From assembly GCF_019683635.1 (NCBI RefSeq), contig NZ_JADGIA010000009.1, forward strand, positions 1 through 49,706: a stretch of DNA of 49,706 nt, given 5' to 3'. Positions within the stretch are counted from its first letter, which is position 1. Each line of letters starts with the position of its first letter. Below, piece after piece: positions 31,706 through 39,196 of this stretch. A program made the position numbers and the translations under genes. The notes below the pieces were generated by a model. It was not told the DNA's origin. It ran no database searches and was given only the letters and a program-made list of their open reading frames with translations. This DNA comes from Thermogemmatispora sp. (GTDB taxonomy: Bacteria; Chloroflexota; Ktedonobacteria; Ktedonobacterales; Ktedonobacteraceae).

Positions 31706-33082
31706 ATGGAAAGAACCTTGAGCGCAGAGCTTGCGCAGTTTGTGGCTGGCCTGGGCTATGAGGCGCTGCCGGCCCAGGTGATTGACAAGGCCAAGACGTG
31801 CCTGTTGCACGGCCTGGCGGTCGGGCTGGCCGGCTCAGAGCTGGAGTATGCTCACATTGCGCGCCGGCTGGTGGCGCTGGCCGAGCCTGGAGTGGGCGAG
31901 GTAAGCGCGCCCGTGATCGGCTCCTCTCTACGCGCGAGCGTGGCCGGGGCGGCCTTTGCCAACGGGGTCATTCTGCATGGACGTGTCCAGGAGGACACGC
32001 ATGGAACGGCCCACCCGGGCACGATGATCATCCCCGCGCTGTTGGCTGCGAGCGAGCTGCGTCCGCTGGATGGACGGGCCTTCCTGACCGCACTGGTGGC
32101 CGGCTACGAGGTCCTGGCGGCGGTCAGTCGTGATTTTACAGCCTTGACCACGCCGCGTGGCTTCCGGGCCAGTGCTATCTACGGGGTCTTTGGAGCGGCG
32201 GCAGCCGCGGGCAAGGCGCTGGCTTTGAGCGAGGAGCAGCTGGCGGCGGCGCTAGGTTTGGCCTCGGCCTTTGCCGGAGGAACCACGCAGTCCTTTGCCT
32301 CGGGAACGATGGAGTGGCACTTTGAAAACGGCGTGGCGGCGCGTAATGGCCTGCTGGCGGCTCTGCTCGCGCGCGAAGGAGCGCGGGCCTCGGCCATTGC
32401 TCTGGAGGGTCCTGCCGGCTTCTACCAGGCCTTTGCCGGTACGCGCGAGGGGCTGGAGCGCGTGGTGAGTCACCTGGGGCGCACCTGGGAGATCCTCAAC
32501 GTGACCTTCAAGCCTTATCCAGTCTGTGCCTTTAATCAAAGCCCGATTACGGCGGCCTTGGAGCTGGTGCGAGCGCATGGGCCGCGTCCAGAGGAGATCG
32601 CGCGTATCGAATTGGAGATGAACGCCTACGAGGCCAATTATCCAGGCATGGCCTACACCGGACCATTCACGACGGTGGAGCAGACACAGATGAGTGCGCC
32701 TTTCTGTGTGGCCTGGACTCTGGCGCATCGCGCGTTCTCCTTCTCTGCCCTCACCCAGTTTGATGACGAGGCCACGCGCGCTCTGATCAGCAAACTGGAG
32801 ATGCGCGCACGCCAGGATCTGCCGCCGCTCTCGCTGCGTCTGACGGTTCATCTCGTCGATGGGCGCACGTTGGAGCAGGAGCTGCAGGTCGATGCCAGCT
32901 ATTATGCCTGGGACTTTGCTCGCGAGCTGGAACTGCTCAAGGAGCTGCAGCCAGATCTGCCTCTGACGCCCGAGGCGACGCAGCGGCTGATCGAGCTGAT
33001 TCGCTCGCTGGAGCAGTGCCAGGATGTGCATGAATTGACGCGCTTGCTGGAGATACCGGCTCCCAGCTCCGTGGGCAGCTAG
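31706..33082 (+). CDS. MmgE/PrpD family protein
   Basis: 458 aa from ATG 31706 with AAGGAGG 6 nt upstream. The N-terminal helical domain is typical (LSAELAQFVAGLGYEALPAQVIDKAKTCLLHGLAVGLAGS), with the active-site block NGVILHGRVQEDTH in place of the usual DxxD/H region. Later blocks are SAIYGVFGAAAAAGKALALS, AGGTTQSFASGTMEWHFENGVAARNG and FKPYPVCAFNQSPITAALEL. Members are 2-methylcitrate dehydratase, cis-aconitate decarboxylase and many uncharacterised lyases acting on tricarboxylate-like or dicarboxylate substrates. No methylcitrate synthase or lyase is nearby, so a propionate cycle is unlikely; a hydration/dehydration or decarboxylation step in this pathway is inferred. Confidence 0.88.
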   Translation: MERTLSAELAQFVAGLGYEALPAQVIDKAKTCLLHGLAVGLAGSELEYAHIARRLVALAEPGVGEVSAPVIGSSLRASVAGAAFANGVILHGRVQEDTHGTAHPGTMIIPALLAASELRPLDGRAFLTALVAGYEVLAAVSRDFTALTTPRGFRASAIYGVFGAAAAAGKALALSEEQLAAALGLASAFAGGTTQSFASGTMEWHFENGVAARNGLLAALLAREGARASAIALEGPAGFYQAFAGTREGLERVVSHLGRTWEILNVTFKPYPVCAFNQSPITAALELVRAHGPRPEEIARIELEMNAYEANYPGMAYTGPFTTVEQTQMSAPFCVAWTLAHRAFSFSALTQFDDEATRALISKLEMRARQDLPPLSLRLTVHLVDGRTLEQELQVDASYYAWDFARELELLKELQPDLPLTPEATQRLIELIRSLEQCQDVHELTRLLEIPAPSSVGS

Positions 33083-33103
33083 CGTTGTGCTGCTGAGCGC
33101 TGC

Positions 33104-33164
33104 GCAGACGGGCAACACAGGAAGCTGGTGAAAAACGGCTATCCGCCGGTGGTTGCCCGTCTGC
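33104..33164 (+). repeat. 13-bp perfect hairpin between PrpD-like and E1 alpha genes
   Basis: GCAGACGGGCAAC (33104-33116) and GTTGCCCGTCTGC (33152-33164), 35-nt loop, starting 22 nt after the PrpD-like stop and ending 43 nt before the E1 alpha start. It could be a partial terminator or an RNA-stability element within the operon. Confidence 0.5.
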
Positions 33165-33207
33165 CCTGTGAGATCGATCTTGATCTTGTTTGCAGAGGAG
33201 GCGAGGT

Positions 33208-34194
33208 GTGCCTGCTGAGGAGATTGATGGGGCGCTGGCGCGCCGTTTGCTGGCGACTATGCAGCTGATTCGGGCCTTCGAGGAGGCGGTGCGCGATCAT
33301 TTTGCCGCCAGGCATATTCCTGGCTTTATTCATCTCTCTATTGGTCAGGAGGCGGTGGCTGCCGGTCTGGCCAGCGCTCTGGAGCGCGACGACTATTTGT
33401 ATGTGACGCATCGAGGGCATGGCCATGTCATTGCCAAGGGGGCCGACCTGAAGCGCGTAGCAGCGGAGATCTTCGGCAAGGCTGCCGGTTATTGTCGGGG
33501 TCGGGGTGGCTCCATGCACATTGCGGCCTTTGAGGTGGGGATACTGGGAGCCAATGGGGTCGTTGGGGCAGGTCTCCCACATGCGGCGGGAGCGGCCTGG
33601 GCTTTACAGTTGCAGGGACGGCGGCAGGTGGCCGTGGCGGTCTTCGGTGATGGGGCTGTCAGCACCGGCCTCTTTCACGAAACGGCCAATATTGCCTCTC
33701 TCTGGCGCTTGCCGCTGCTCTTGCTCTGTGAGAACAACGGCTATGCCGAGTTTACGCCTTTGAGTGTGCACGCTGCCGTCGAGAGCGTGGCTGAGCGGGC
33801 CGCCGCCTATCGGCTGCCAGCCTGGCGGGTAGATGGACAGGACCCCCTGGCGGTGCGGGCGACGGTACGCGAGGCGCTGGTGCGGGTCCGCGCTGGTGAA
33901 GGGCCGGCTCTGGTGGAGTGCCTGACCTGGCGTGTACGTGGGCACTACGAAGGTGATCCGCAGCGCTATCGTTCATCTGCCGAGCTGGAGGAGGCGACAG
34001 CTCATGATCCTCTCCGCCTTTTTGCCGAGCGTCTGCGACGTGAAGGGCTGTTGAACGAGGCGGAGGAGGCGGAGCTGGCAGCTCAGGCCCGTCAGGCGGT
34101 GGCGGAGGCCATTGCCTATGCTCAAGAGGCGACCTTTCCTGATCCTGCCTCGGCCTTAGAAGATGTGCTCTACCAGCCGTCAGGGGCAGGCTGA
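33208..34194 (+). CDS. TPP-dependent dehydrogenase E1 component, alpha subunit (acetoin/pyruvate dehydrogenase type)
   Basis: 328 aa starting at GTG 33208 with GAGGAGG 6 nt upstream; a TTG at 33190 would lie before that site. The alpha-subunit motifs are clear: MQLIRAFEE, FIHLSIGQEAVAAGL, RGHGHVIAKG, RGRGGSMHIA, ILGANGVVGAG, and the TPP/Mg motif GDGAVSTGLFHETANIAS ending in CENNGYAE. Sequence style (GRGGSMH-A-F-GILGANGVVG) is closest to acetoin dehydrogenase AcoA and its relatives. With E1 beta it decarboxylates or cleaves an alpha-keto or alpha-hydroxyketone substrate and passes the acyl group to lipoyl-E2. The three subunit genes are consecutive. Confidence 0.92.
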   Translation: MPAEEIDGALARRLLATMQLIRAFEEAVRDHFAARHIPGFIHLSIGQEAVAAGLASALERDDYLYVTHRGHGHVIAKGADLKRVAAEIFGKAAGYCRGRGGSMHIAAFEVGILGANGVVGAGLPHAAGAAWALQLQGRRQVAVAVFGDGAVSTGLFHETANIASLWRLPLLLLCENNGYAEFTPLSVHAAVESVAERAAAYRLPAWRVDGQDPLAVRATVREALVRVRAGEGPALVECLTWRVRGHYEGDPQRYRSSAELEEATAHDPLRLFAERLRREGLLNEAEEAELAAQARQAVAEAIAYAQEATFPDPASALEDVLYQPSGAG

Positions 34195-34242
34195 GCTGAG
34201 CGAGGCTAAGCTGACATCCGGGTAAGCAAAGGAGCAGTTGCT

Positions 34243-35220
34243 GTGGCGGAAAAACGCTATGTGCGTGCAGTCAACGAGGCTCTCTGTGAAGAGATGGAGC
34301 GTGATCCAGCGGTCTGCCTGCTCGGGGTCGACGTTGGGGCGCCTGGCGGCCCCTTTGGAGCCACGCGTGGCCTGCAGGAGCGCTTTGGCCCGCAGCGAGT
34401 CCGCGACACGCCGATCAGCGAAGCGGCGGTTGTGGGTCTGGCCATCGGCGCAGCCACGCTCGGTCTCCGCCCGGTCGTTGAGATCATGTTCATGGACTTC
34501 CTGGCCCTGGTCATGGACCAGCTCGTGAACCAGGCGGCCAAGATGCGCTACATGACTGGAGGGCAGGCCAAACTGCCGCTGGTGGTACGCACCCAGACTG
34601 GTTATCGCGACAGTGCCGGCCCCCAACACGCGCAGAGTCTGGAGGCCTGGCTAACCCACGTGCCCGGCCTCAAAGTGGTGATGCCCTCTGGCCCCTGCGA
34701 GGCCAAGGGCCTGCTGAAGGCGGCTATCCGCGACGACAATCCCGTGATCGTTGTGGAGAACCGAACCCTGTATGCCCTGGCCGAAGAGGTCCCGGACGAC
34801 GATTATGTCCTGCCGCTGGAGCGCGCGGCGATTAAGCGTGAGGGGCGGGATGTGACGATTGCCAGCATTGGAGTCATGGTACGTGAAGCCCTGGCGGCGG
34901 CGGAAGCGCTGGCCGGGCGTGGAATCTCCTGCGAGGTCATTGATCTGCGCAGCGCGAATCCGCTAGATCTGCAGACGGTACGAACCTCGCTGGAGAAGAC
35001 CAATCGTCTGGTGATTGCTCATAGTGCCACGCGCTGCGGCGGAGTTGGAGCTGAGCTAGCAGCGGCCCTCGGTGAAGAGGCGTTTTATATGCTTGACGCG
35101 CCTATTATGCGCGTAGGGGCGGCGTTCGCGCCGATTCCTTTTTCACCACCGCTGGAGCGGGCAATCGTGCCCGATCGGGCGGCCATTATCGCGGCTGTAG
35201 AGCGAGTGCTGGCCCCGTGA
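34243..35220 (+). CDS. TPP-dependent dehydrogenase E1 component, beta subunit
   Basis: 325 aa, GTG start at 34243 with AAGGAG 9 nt upstream. It has the transketolase-like pyrimidine domain (ISEAAVVGLAIGAATLGLRPVVEIMFMDFLALVMDQLVNQAAKM), the conserved RTQTGYRDSAGPQHAQSLEAW and the C-terminal transketolase domain (VTIASIGVMVREALAAAEAL, CEVIDLRSANPLD). This is the AcoB/PdhB-type partner of the E1 alpha encoded 48 bp upstream. The two form the alpha2-beta2 heterotetramer. The Glu in ISEAA that activates TPP is present (Glu61). Confidence 0.92.
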   Translation: MAEKRYVRAVNEALCEEMERDPAVCLLGVDVGAPGGPFGATRGLQERFGPQRVRDTPISEAAVVGLAIGAATLGLRPVVEIMFMDFLALVMDQLVNQAAKMRYMTGGQAKLPLVVRTQTGYRDSAGPQHAQSLEAWLTHVPGLKVVMPSGPCEAKGLLKAAIRDDNPVIVVENRTLYALAEEVPDDDYVLPLERAAIKREGRDVTIASIGVMVREALAAAEALAGRGISCEVIDLRSANPLDLQTVRTSLEKTNRLVIAHSATRCGGVGAELAAALGEEAFYMLDAPIMRVGAAFAPIPFSPPLERAIVPDRAAIIAAVERVLAP

Positions 35221-35321
35221 GATGAGGCGCTGGTGTCTCACACTATTCCTGACCGGGGTGTCGTCAGCCTTATGATCTGGCCGTTGACCATTTAGCCGGG
35301 CAAACACAGTGGGGAGCAGCT

Positions 35322-36644
35322 ATGACTGAGGCAAGTGAGGGAGCGCAGTCCGAGGTGATCATGCCTCGTCTGGGCCTGACCATGCAGGAGGGTACCATCG
35401 TCCAGTGGTCCAAGCCACAGGGAGGATGGGTCAACGCTGGCGAGGTCATCTGCACGATTGAGACGGAGAAAATCACTCATGAGATTGAGGCTCCCAGGAG
35501 TGGCTATCTGCAGATCCTCCAGCCTGAAGGGACAACCGTCACTGTCGGCGCTGTCATTGCGCGCATTCTGGCTCAGCGGGAGGCGATGGCTGTAGGGGCC
35601 GCGCGAGCAGTTGAGGCGCCAGGGCCAGGGCCAGAGCGGGAAGCGCAAAAGCTGCCAGGCGGCGTGCCGGCAGCAGTTCCAGTTCCGAGGCAGGAGGCTG
35701 GTGGCGGAGACGGGCGTGGGCGGCTTGAGATCTCGCCCGTGGCCTTACGCATGGCCCAGGACCTGGGCCTACCCCTGGAGCGCATCCAGGGCAGCGGCCC
35801 CCGGGGACGCATTCACAAGGCTGATGTTCTGCGGGCCTGGCAGCAGCTCCGTGAGGGGAGCAGCCAGCCAGCGGCTGTCGACGCGGTGAGCACGGCGCCG
35901 TCCCCTGCGGCGATGGCCCCCGTCCAGAGCGTCGCGTCGCTGCCGGCCTACGATCGCGAGCCGCTGACCCCTATGCGTCGGCGTATTGCCGAGCATATGC
36001 TGAGCAGCCTGCAAGAGACGGCCCAGCTCACCTTGATGATGGAGGCCGATGTTACCCAGACCTTGCAACTCAGGGCGGAGCTACAGCAGGAGCAGCAGCG
36101 CCTTGGAGGGGCCGGAATCACCATTACCCATCTCTTGATCAAGATGGTGGCTCTTGCCTTGCACGAGCATCGTCGGCTCAATGCTGCCCTGGTGGGGGAC
36201 GAGATCCGCCTCTATCGCGAGATCAATATTGGCGTGGCCACAGCGCTTGAGGATGGCTTGCTCGTGCCTGTTATCCGGGGGGCTGATCGCAAGAGCTTGG
36301 CCGAGATCAGTGCGGAGCTGCAGAGCCTGGCCGAGCAGGCTCGCAGCGGTCGGCTGCCGCCCGATGCACTCGCCGGGGCGACCTTTACCATTACCAACCT
36401 GGGAGCGCAGGGAGTCGACTACTTCACCCCCATCCTTCCTAGGGGGCAGGGGGCCGTCCTGGGAGTGGGGCGCGTTTGCGAGCAAGTCCGGGCTGGCGCC
36501 GAGGGTTTCCAGCGCTACAGCCGGCTGGGGCTGAGCCTGACCTTCGACCACCGTCTCGTCGACGGCGAGCCGGCGGCGCGTTTCCTTGCGCGCGTCAAAT
36601 ATCTGCTGGAGCATCCCTGGACGCTTCTCCTCTCGGCCCATTAA
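35322..36644 (+). CDS. Dihydrolipoamide acyltransferase, E2 component of 2-oxo acid / acetoin dehydrogenase complex
   Basis: 440 aa. Domains in order: lipoyl domain (residues about 10-88) with lipoyl-lysine Lys50 in ETEKITHEIEAP; a Pro/Ala/Gly-rich linker; a peripheral-subunit-binding domain (about 137-172, ISPVALRMAQDLGLPLERI then GSGPRGRIHKADV); a second linker; and the catalytic domain (about 210-440), whose active-site His410 and Asp414 lie in TFDHRLVDGEP. It accepts the acyl group from E1 and passes it to CoA. The single lipoyl domain and the EK rather than DKA lipoyl motif fit AcoC-like and similar E2 proteins. No E3 (lipoamide dehydrogenase) gene is in the operon, so it must borrow E3 from elsewhere. 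Confidence 0.92.
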   Translation: MTEASEGAQSEVIMPRLGLTMQEGTIVQWSKPQGGWVNAGEVICTIETEKITHEIEAPRSGYLQILQPEGTTVTVGAVIARILAQREAMAVGAARAVEAPGPGPEREAQKLPGGVPAAVPVPRQEAGGGDGRGRLEISPVALRMAQDLGLPLERIQGSGPRGRIHKADVLRAWQQLREGSSQPAAVDAVSTAPSPAAMAPVQSVASLPAYDREPLTPMRRRIAEHMLSSLQETAQLTLMMEADVTQTLQLRAELQQEQQRLGGAGITITHLLIKMVALALHEHRRLNAALVGDEIRLYREINIGVATALEDGLLVPVIRGADRKSLAEISAELQSLAEQARSGRLPPDALAGATFTITNLGAQGVDYFTPILPRGQGAVLGVGRVCEQVRAGAEGFQRYSRLGLSLTFDHRLVDGEPAARFLARVKYLLEHPWTLLLSAH

Positions 36645-36737
36645 GGGAGCTATCTTACAGGGTGTCCTCCATCCTGGAGGGCCTGGGTGCGGCCCGACCC
36701 ATCTTGATCCATCCTATCTTGCACAGGGAGAACAACG

Positions 36738-37907
36738 ATGGATTTTCAGACCTCAGAAGAGCATACCCTCATTCGTGAGAGCGTGCGGCAGCTCGCCAGC
36801 CGTTATGGCCTGGAGTACTGGCGCGAGAAGGATCGCCAGCATGCTTTCCCCGAGGAGCTATGGAAGGAGCTGGCTCGGGCCGGCTGGTTGGGAACGATCA
36901 TCCCCGAACGCTATGGGGGAGCTGGCATGGGGCTGCTGGAAATGGCGATCGTGGTGGAAGAGATGGCCGCCAGCGGGGCGGGTGCCACTATTGCCCAGTT
37001 GTTCATGATGACGCCAGTCTTTGGAGCCTTGACCATCTTACGGCACGGCTCCGAAGAGCAACGCGAGCGTTACCTGCCAGCGCTGGCGCGCGGCGAATTC
37101 GACTTCAGCATGGCCCTCACCGAACCAGATGCGGGGAGCGACACGCTGGCCACCAAGACCCTGGCACGCCGCCACGGCGATGAGTACGTCATCAGCGGCC
37201 AAAAGGTATGGATCTCAGGAGTTGATCGCGCCGGTGGCATGTTGCTTGTGGCACGCACCACGCCGCTAGAGGAGGCGCCACGCCGCACCTTTGGCCTCAG
37301 CCTCTTTCTCGTTGATCCGCACTCGCCGGGCGTTAGCCATCAGCCGCTGGAGAAAGTGGGAACGCACTGCGTGACCTCAAGCATGGTCTTCATTGACGAG
37401 CTGGTCGTGCCCAAGACAGCACTCATCGGTGAAGAGGGCGAGGGCTGGAAATATCTGGTCGATACCCTGAACAGCGAGCGCATCGTTACAACTGCGGGCT
37501 GCGTAGGCGCCGGGGATCTGGCCATCAGGTTGGCGGTCGACTATGCCAATGCGCGCGTGGTCTTCGGCCAGAAGATTGGTCGCCATCAGGCCATTCAGTT
37601 CCCGCTGGCGCGTCTGAAAGCCGAGATTGAGATGGCTCGTCTCATGAACTACAAAGCAGCCTGGCTGCTTGATCATCACCTGCCCTGTGCGGCGGAGGCC
37701 AATATGGCCAAGATGGTGGCGGCAGAGGCCGCCTTCAACGCCTGTGATCAAGCCATGCAGACCCTGGGCGGCTATGGCTTCTCAACGGAGTATCACATCG
37801 AGCGCCTCTGGCGTGATGTACGCCTCTTCCGTCTGGCGCCTATCAGTCAGGAAATGATTCTCAACTACATTGCCCAGCATGTGCTGGGACTGCCGCGCTC
37901 GTACTGA
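36738..37907 (+). CDS. Acyl-CoA dehydrogenase family protein
   Basis: 389 aa, GGGAG 8 nt before the ATG. The three-domain ACAD fold is evident: N-terminal helices (HTLIRESVRQLASRYG, IIPERYGGAGMGLLEMAIVVEEMA), the FAD-binding signature ALTEPDAGSDTLATKT and KVWISGVDRA, then the C-terminal helical bundle with ARVVFGQKIGRHQAIQFPLA and QTLGGYGFSTEYHIERLWRD. At the usual catalytic glutamate position (YEGT in medium-chain enzymes) the sequence reads LAPIS, so Pro368 replaces Glu. Glu247 in the NSERIV helix could take over, as the equivalent helix-G Glu does in isovaleryl-CoA dehydrogenase. It probably oxidises a short or branched acyl-CoA in this pathway; the electron acceptor ETF is not encoded here. 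Confidence 0.9.
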   Translation: MDFQTSEEHTLIRESVRQLASRYGLEYWREKDRQHAFPEELWKELARAGWLGTIIPERYGGAGMGLLEMAIVVEEMAASGAGATIAQLFMMTPVFGALTILRHGSEEQRERYLPALARGEFDFSMALTEPDAGSDTLATKTLARRHGDEYVISGQKVWISGVDRAGGMLLVARTTPLEEAPRRTFGLSLFLVDPHSPGVSHQPLEKVGTHCVTSSMVFIDELVVPKTALIGEEGEGWKYLVDTLNSERIVTTAGCVGAGDLAIRLAVDYANARVVFGQKIGRHQAIQFPLARLKAEIEMARLMNYKAAWLLDHHLPCAAEANMAKMVAAEAAFNACDQAMQTLGGYGFSTEYHIERLWRDVRLFRLAPISQEMILNYIAQHVLGLPRSY

Positions 37908-37937
37908 GCAGGCGCAAGCAAAGTGAGGGAGGCAGAG

Positions 37938-38723
37938 ATGAGCTATCGTTATCTACAGGTGGAGCGCGCTCATCCCCAGGTGGCGCAGGTGACCATTGCG
38001 CGCCCGGAGCAGCTCAACGCCATTGACCGCGCTGTGCTTGACGAGCTGGGTCAACTGGTAGATGAGTTGGAACAGGATCGCGAGCTAGTGGTGGTCATTC
38101 TGACGGGGGCCGGAGAGAAGACCTTTGTGGCCGGAGGAGATGTGGCCTATATGGCGGCCATGAGCATGCCGGAGGCGCGGCGCTTTGTCTATGCGGGACA
38201 GGAGGTCTTGCTGCGACTTGAGCGCAGCAGTAAAGTGAGTATCGCAGCTATCAATGGCTATGCCCTTGGGGGAGGGCTGGAGCTGGCCCTGGCCTGCGAT
38301 ATTCGCCTGGCAGCGGAGGGGGCGCAGCTAGGCTTGCCAGAAACCTCGCTTGGCCTCTTGCCCGGCTGGGGCGGTACCCAGCGCCTGGCGCGCCTGCTGG
38401 GGCCTGGTTTGGCCAAAGAGCTGATCTTCACAGGGCGCCGTGTAGGAGCAGAGGAAGCGCTGCAGATCGGGCTGGTCAATCGGGTGGTACCACGCGAGCG
38501 GCTGCTGAGCGAAGCCCACGAACTGGCGCGGCGCATCGCGCGCAATAGCCCGATTGCGGTACAGCAGGCTAAGCGAGCCATCAATCAGGGCCTACAGACC
38601 TCCCTGGATCAGGGCCTCGTGATCGAGGCCGAGGCCTGGCTGGTCCTCTTTGGAACTCATGATCGTCAGGAGGGAACACGGGCCTTCGTGGAAAAGCGCC
38701 CCGCACACTTCACCGGCGAGTAA
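37938..38723 (+). CDS. Enoyl-CoA hydratase/isomerase (crotonase) family protein
   Basis: 261 aa from ATG 37938 with GGAGG 5 nt upstream; a GTG at 37923 lies before that site. The crotonase fold has the oxyanion-hole segments (FVAGGDVAYM and INGYALGGGLELALACDIRLA). Both catalytic glutamates of true hydratases are present: Glu115 (GGGLELA) and Glu135 (LGLPETSLGLLPGWGGTQRL). The C-terminal helices RIARNSPIAVQQAKRAI and the ending EGTRAFVEKRPAHF are canonical. It should hydrate a trans-2-enoyl-CoA made by the acyl-CoA dehydrogenase encoded 30 bp upstream. It is the last gene of the rightward operon and is followed by a strong hairpin. Confidence 0.93.
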   Translation: MSYRYLQVERAHPQVAQVTIARPEQLNAIDRAVLDELGQLVDELEQDRELVVVILTGAGEKTFVAGGDVAYMAAMSMPEARRFVYAGQEVLLRLERSSKVSIAAINGYALGGGLELALACDIRLAAEGAQLGLPETSLGLLPGWGGTQRLARLLGPGLAKELIFTGRRVGAEEALQIGLVNRVVPRERLLSEAHELARRIARNSPIAVQQAKRAINQGLQTSLDQGLVIEAEAWLVLFGTHDRQEGTRAFVEKRPAHFTGE

Positions 38724-38735
38724 CAGGTAGGACAG

Positions 38736-38807
38736 GAAGAGAGAAAGAAGGCTCCTCACTCTGTCTGGAAGGGCAGGCAGGTCGCGCCCACGAGCCTTCG
38801 TCTCTTC
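38736..38807 (+). terminator. Terminator-like hairpin of the rightward catabolic operon
   Basis: GAAGAGA-(gaaa)-GAAGGCTC (38736-38754) pairs with GAGCCTTC-(g)-TCTCTTC (38792-38807): 15 bp interrupted by a small asymmetric bulge, 37-nt loop, 13 nt after the enoyl-CoA hydratase stop. Pyrimidine-rich sequence but no pure T-tract follows. Confidence 0.55.
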
Positions 38808-39081
38808 CTTCTCTTGAACCTTCTCCGAATCATTTACGTTGGTTTCGTCCCCTGCTGCCTGGCTGGGCGAATGAAGTCCTGTCAGACGGGATCAGCAGCC
38901 TCTCAAAGTGCTACTTCCTCTCAAACTCTTTATCTTGCCTCACCTTGCCTCAGACTACTACTCTCTCACGATTGCCTGCTATCTTCCATGTACTTGGGGC
39001 GGCGAGCGTCAAAGTCTCAAGCCTCTACTTGCTGATCACTCATGGAAGCTGAGCACGTTACGCAGCTAGCCCTCGACAGAC

Positions 39082-39137
39082 ACGCCTGTTGGAACCGGTC
39101 TGGCGACTTAGCTGGTCAGGCCAGTCCCAACAGGCGT
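39082..39137 (-). terminator. Terminator-like hairpin of the MocR gene
   Basis: ACGCCTGTTGG (39082-39092) and CCAACAGGCGT (39127-39137) form an 11-bp perfect stem; CTGGC and GCCAG inside can extend it. It lies 60 nt after the stop of the leftward MocR gene. Confidence 0.55.
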
Positions 39138-39196
39138 CTTCCTTCGGGGGTCAGGTGCTCGGGTGTCCAGCGCGGTTCCCAGACCAGTTCGATGCC

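Larger units (their letters stand above)
38724..39196. other. Convergent intergenic region with two hairpins
   Basis: 473 bp without a gene. A hairpin at 38736-38807 belongs to the rightward operon and another at 39082-39137 to the leftward MocR gene. Between them lies a pyrimidine-rich, lower-GC stretch with no recognisable function. Confidence 0.5.
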
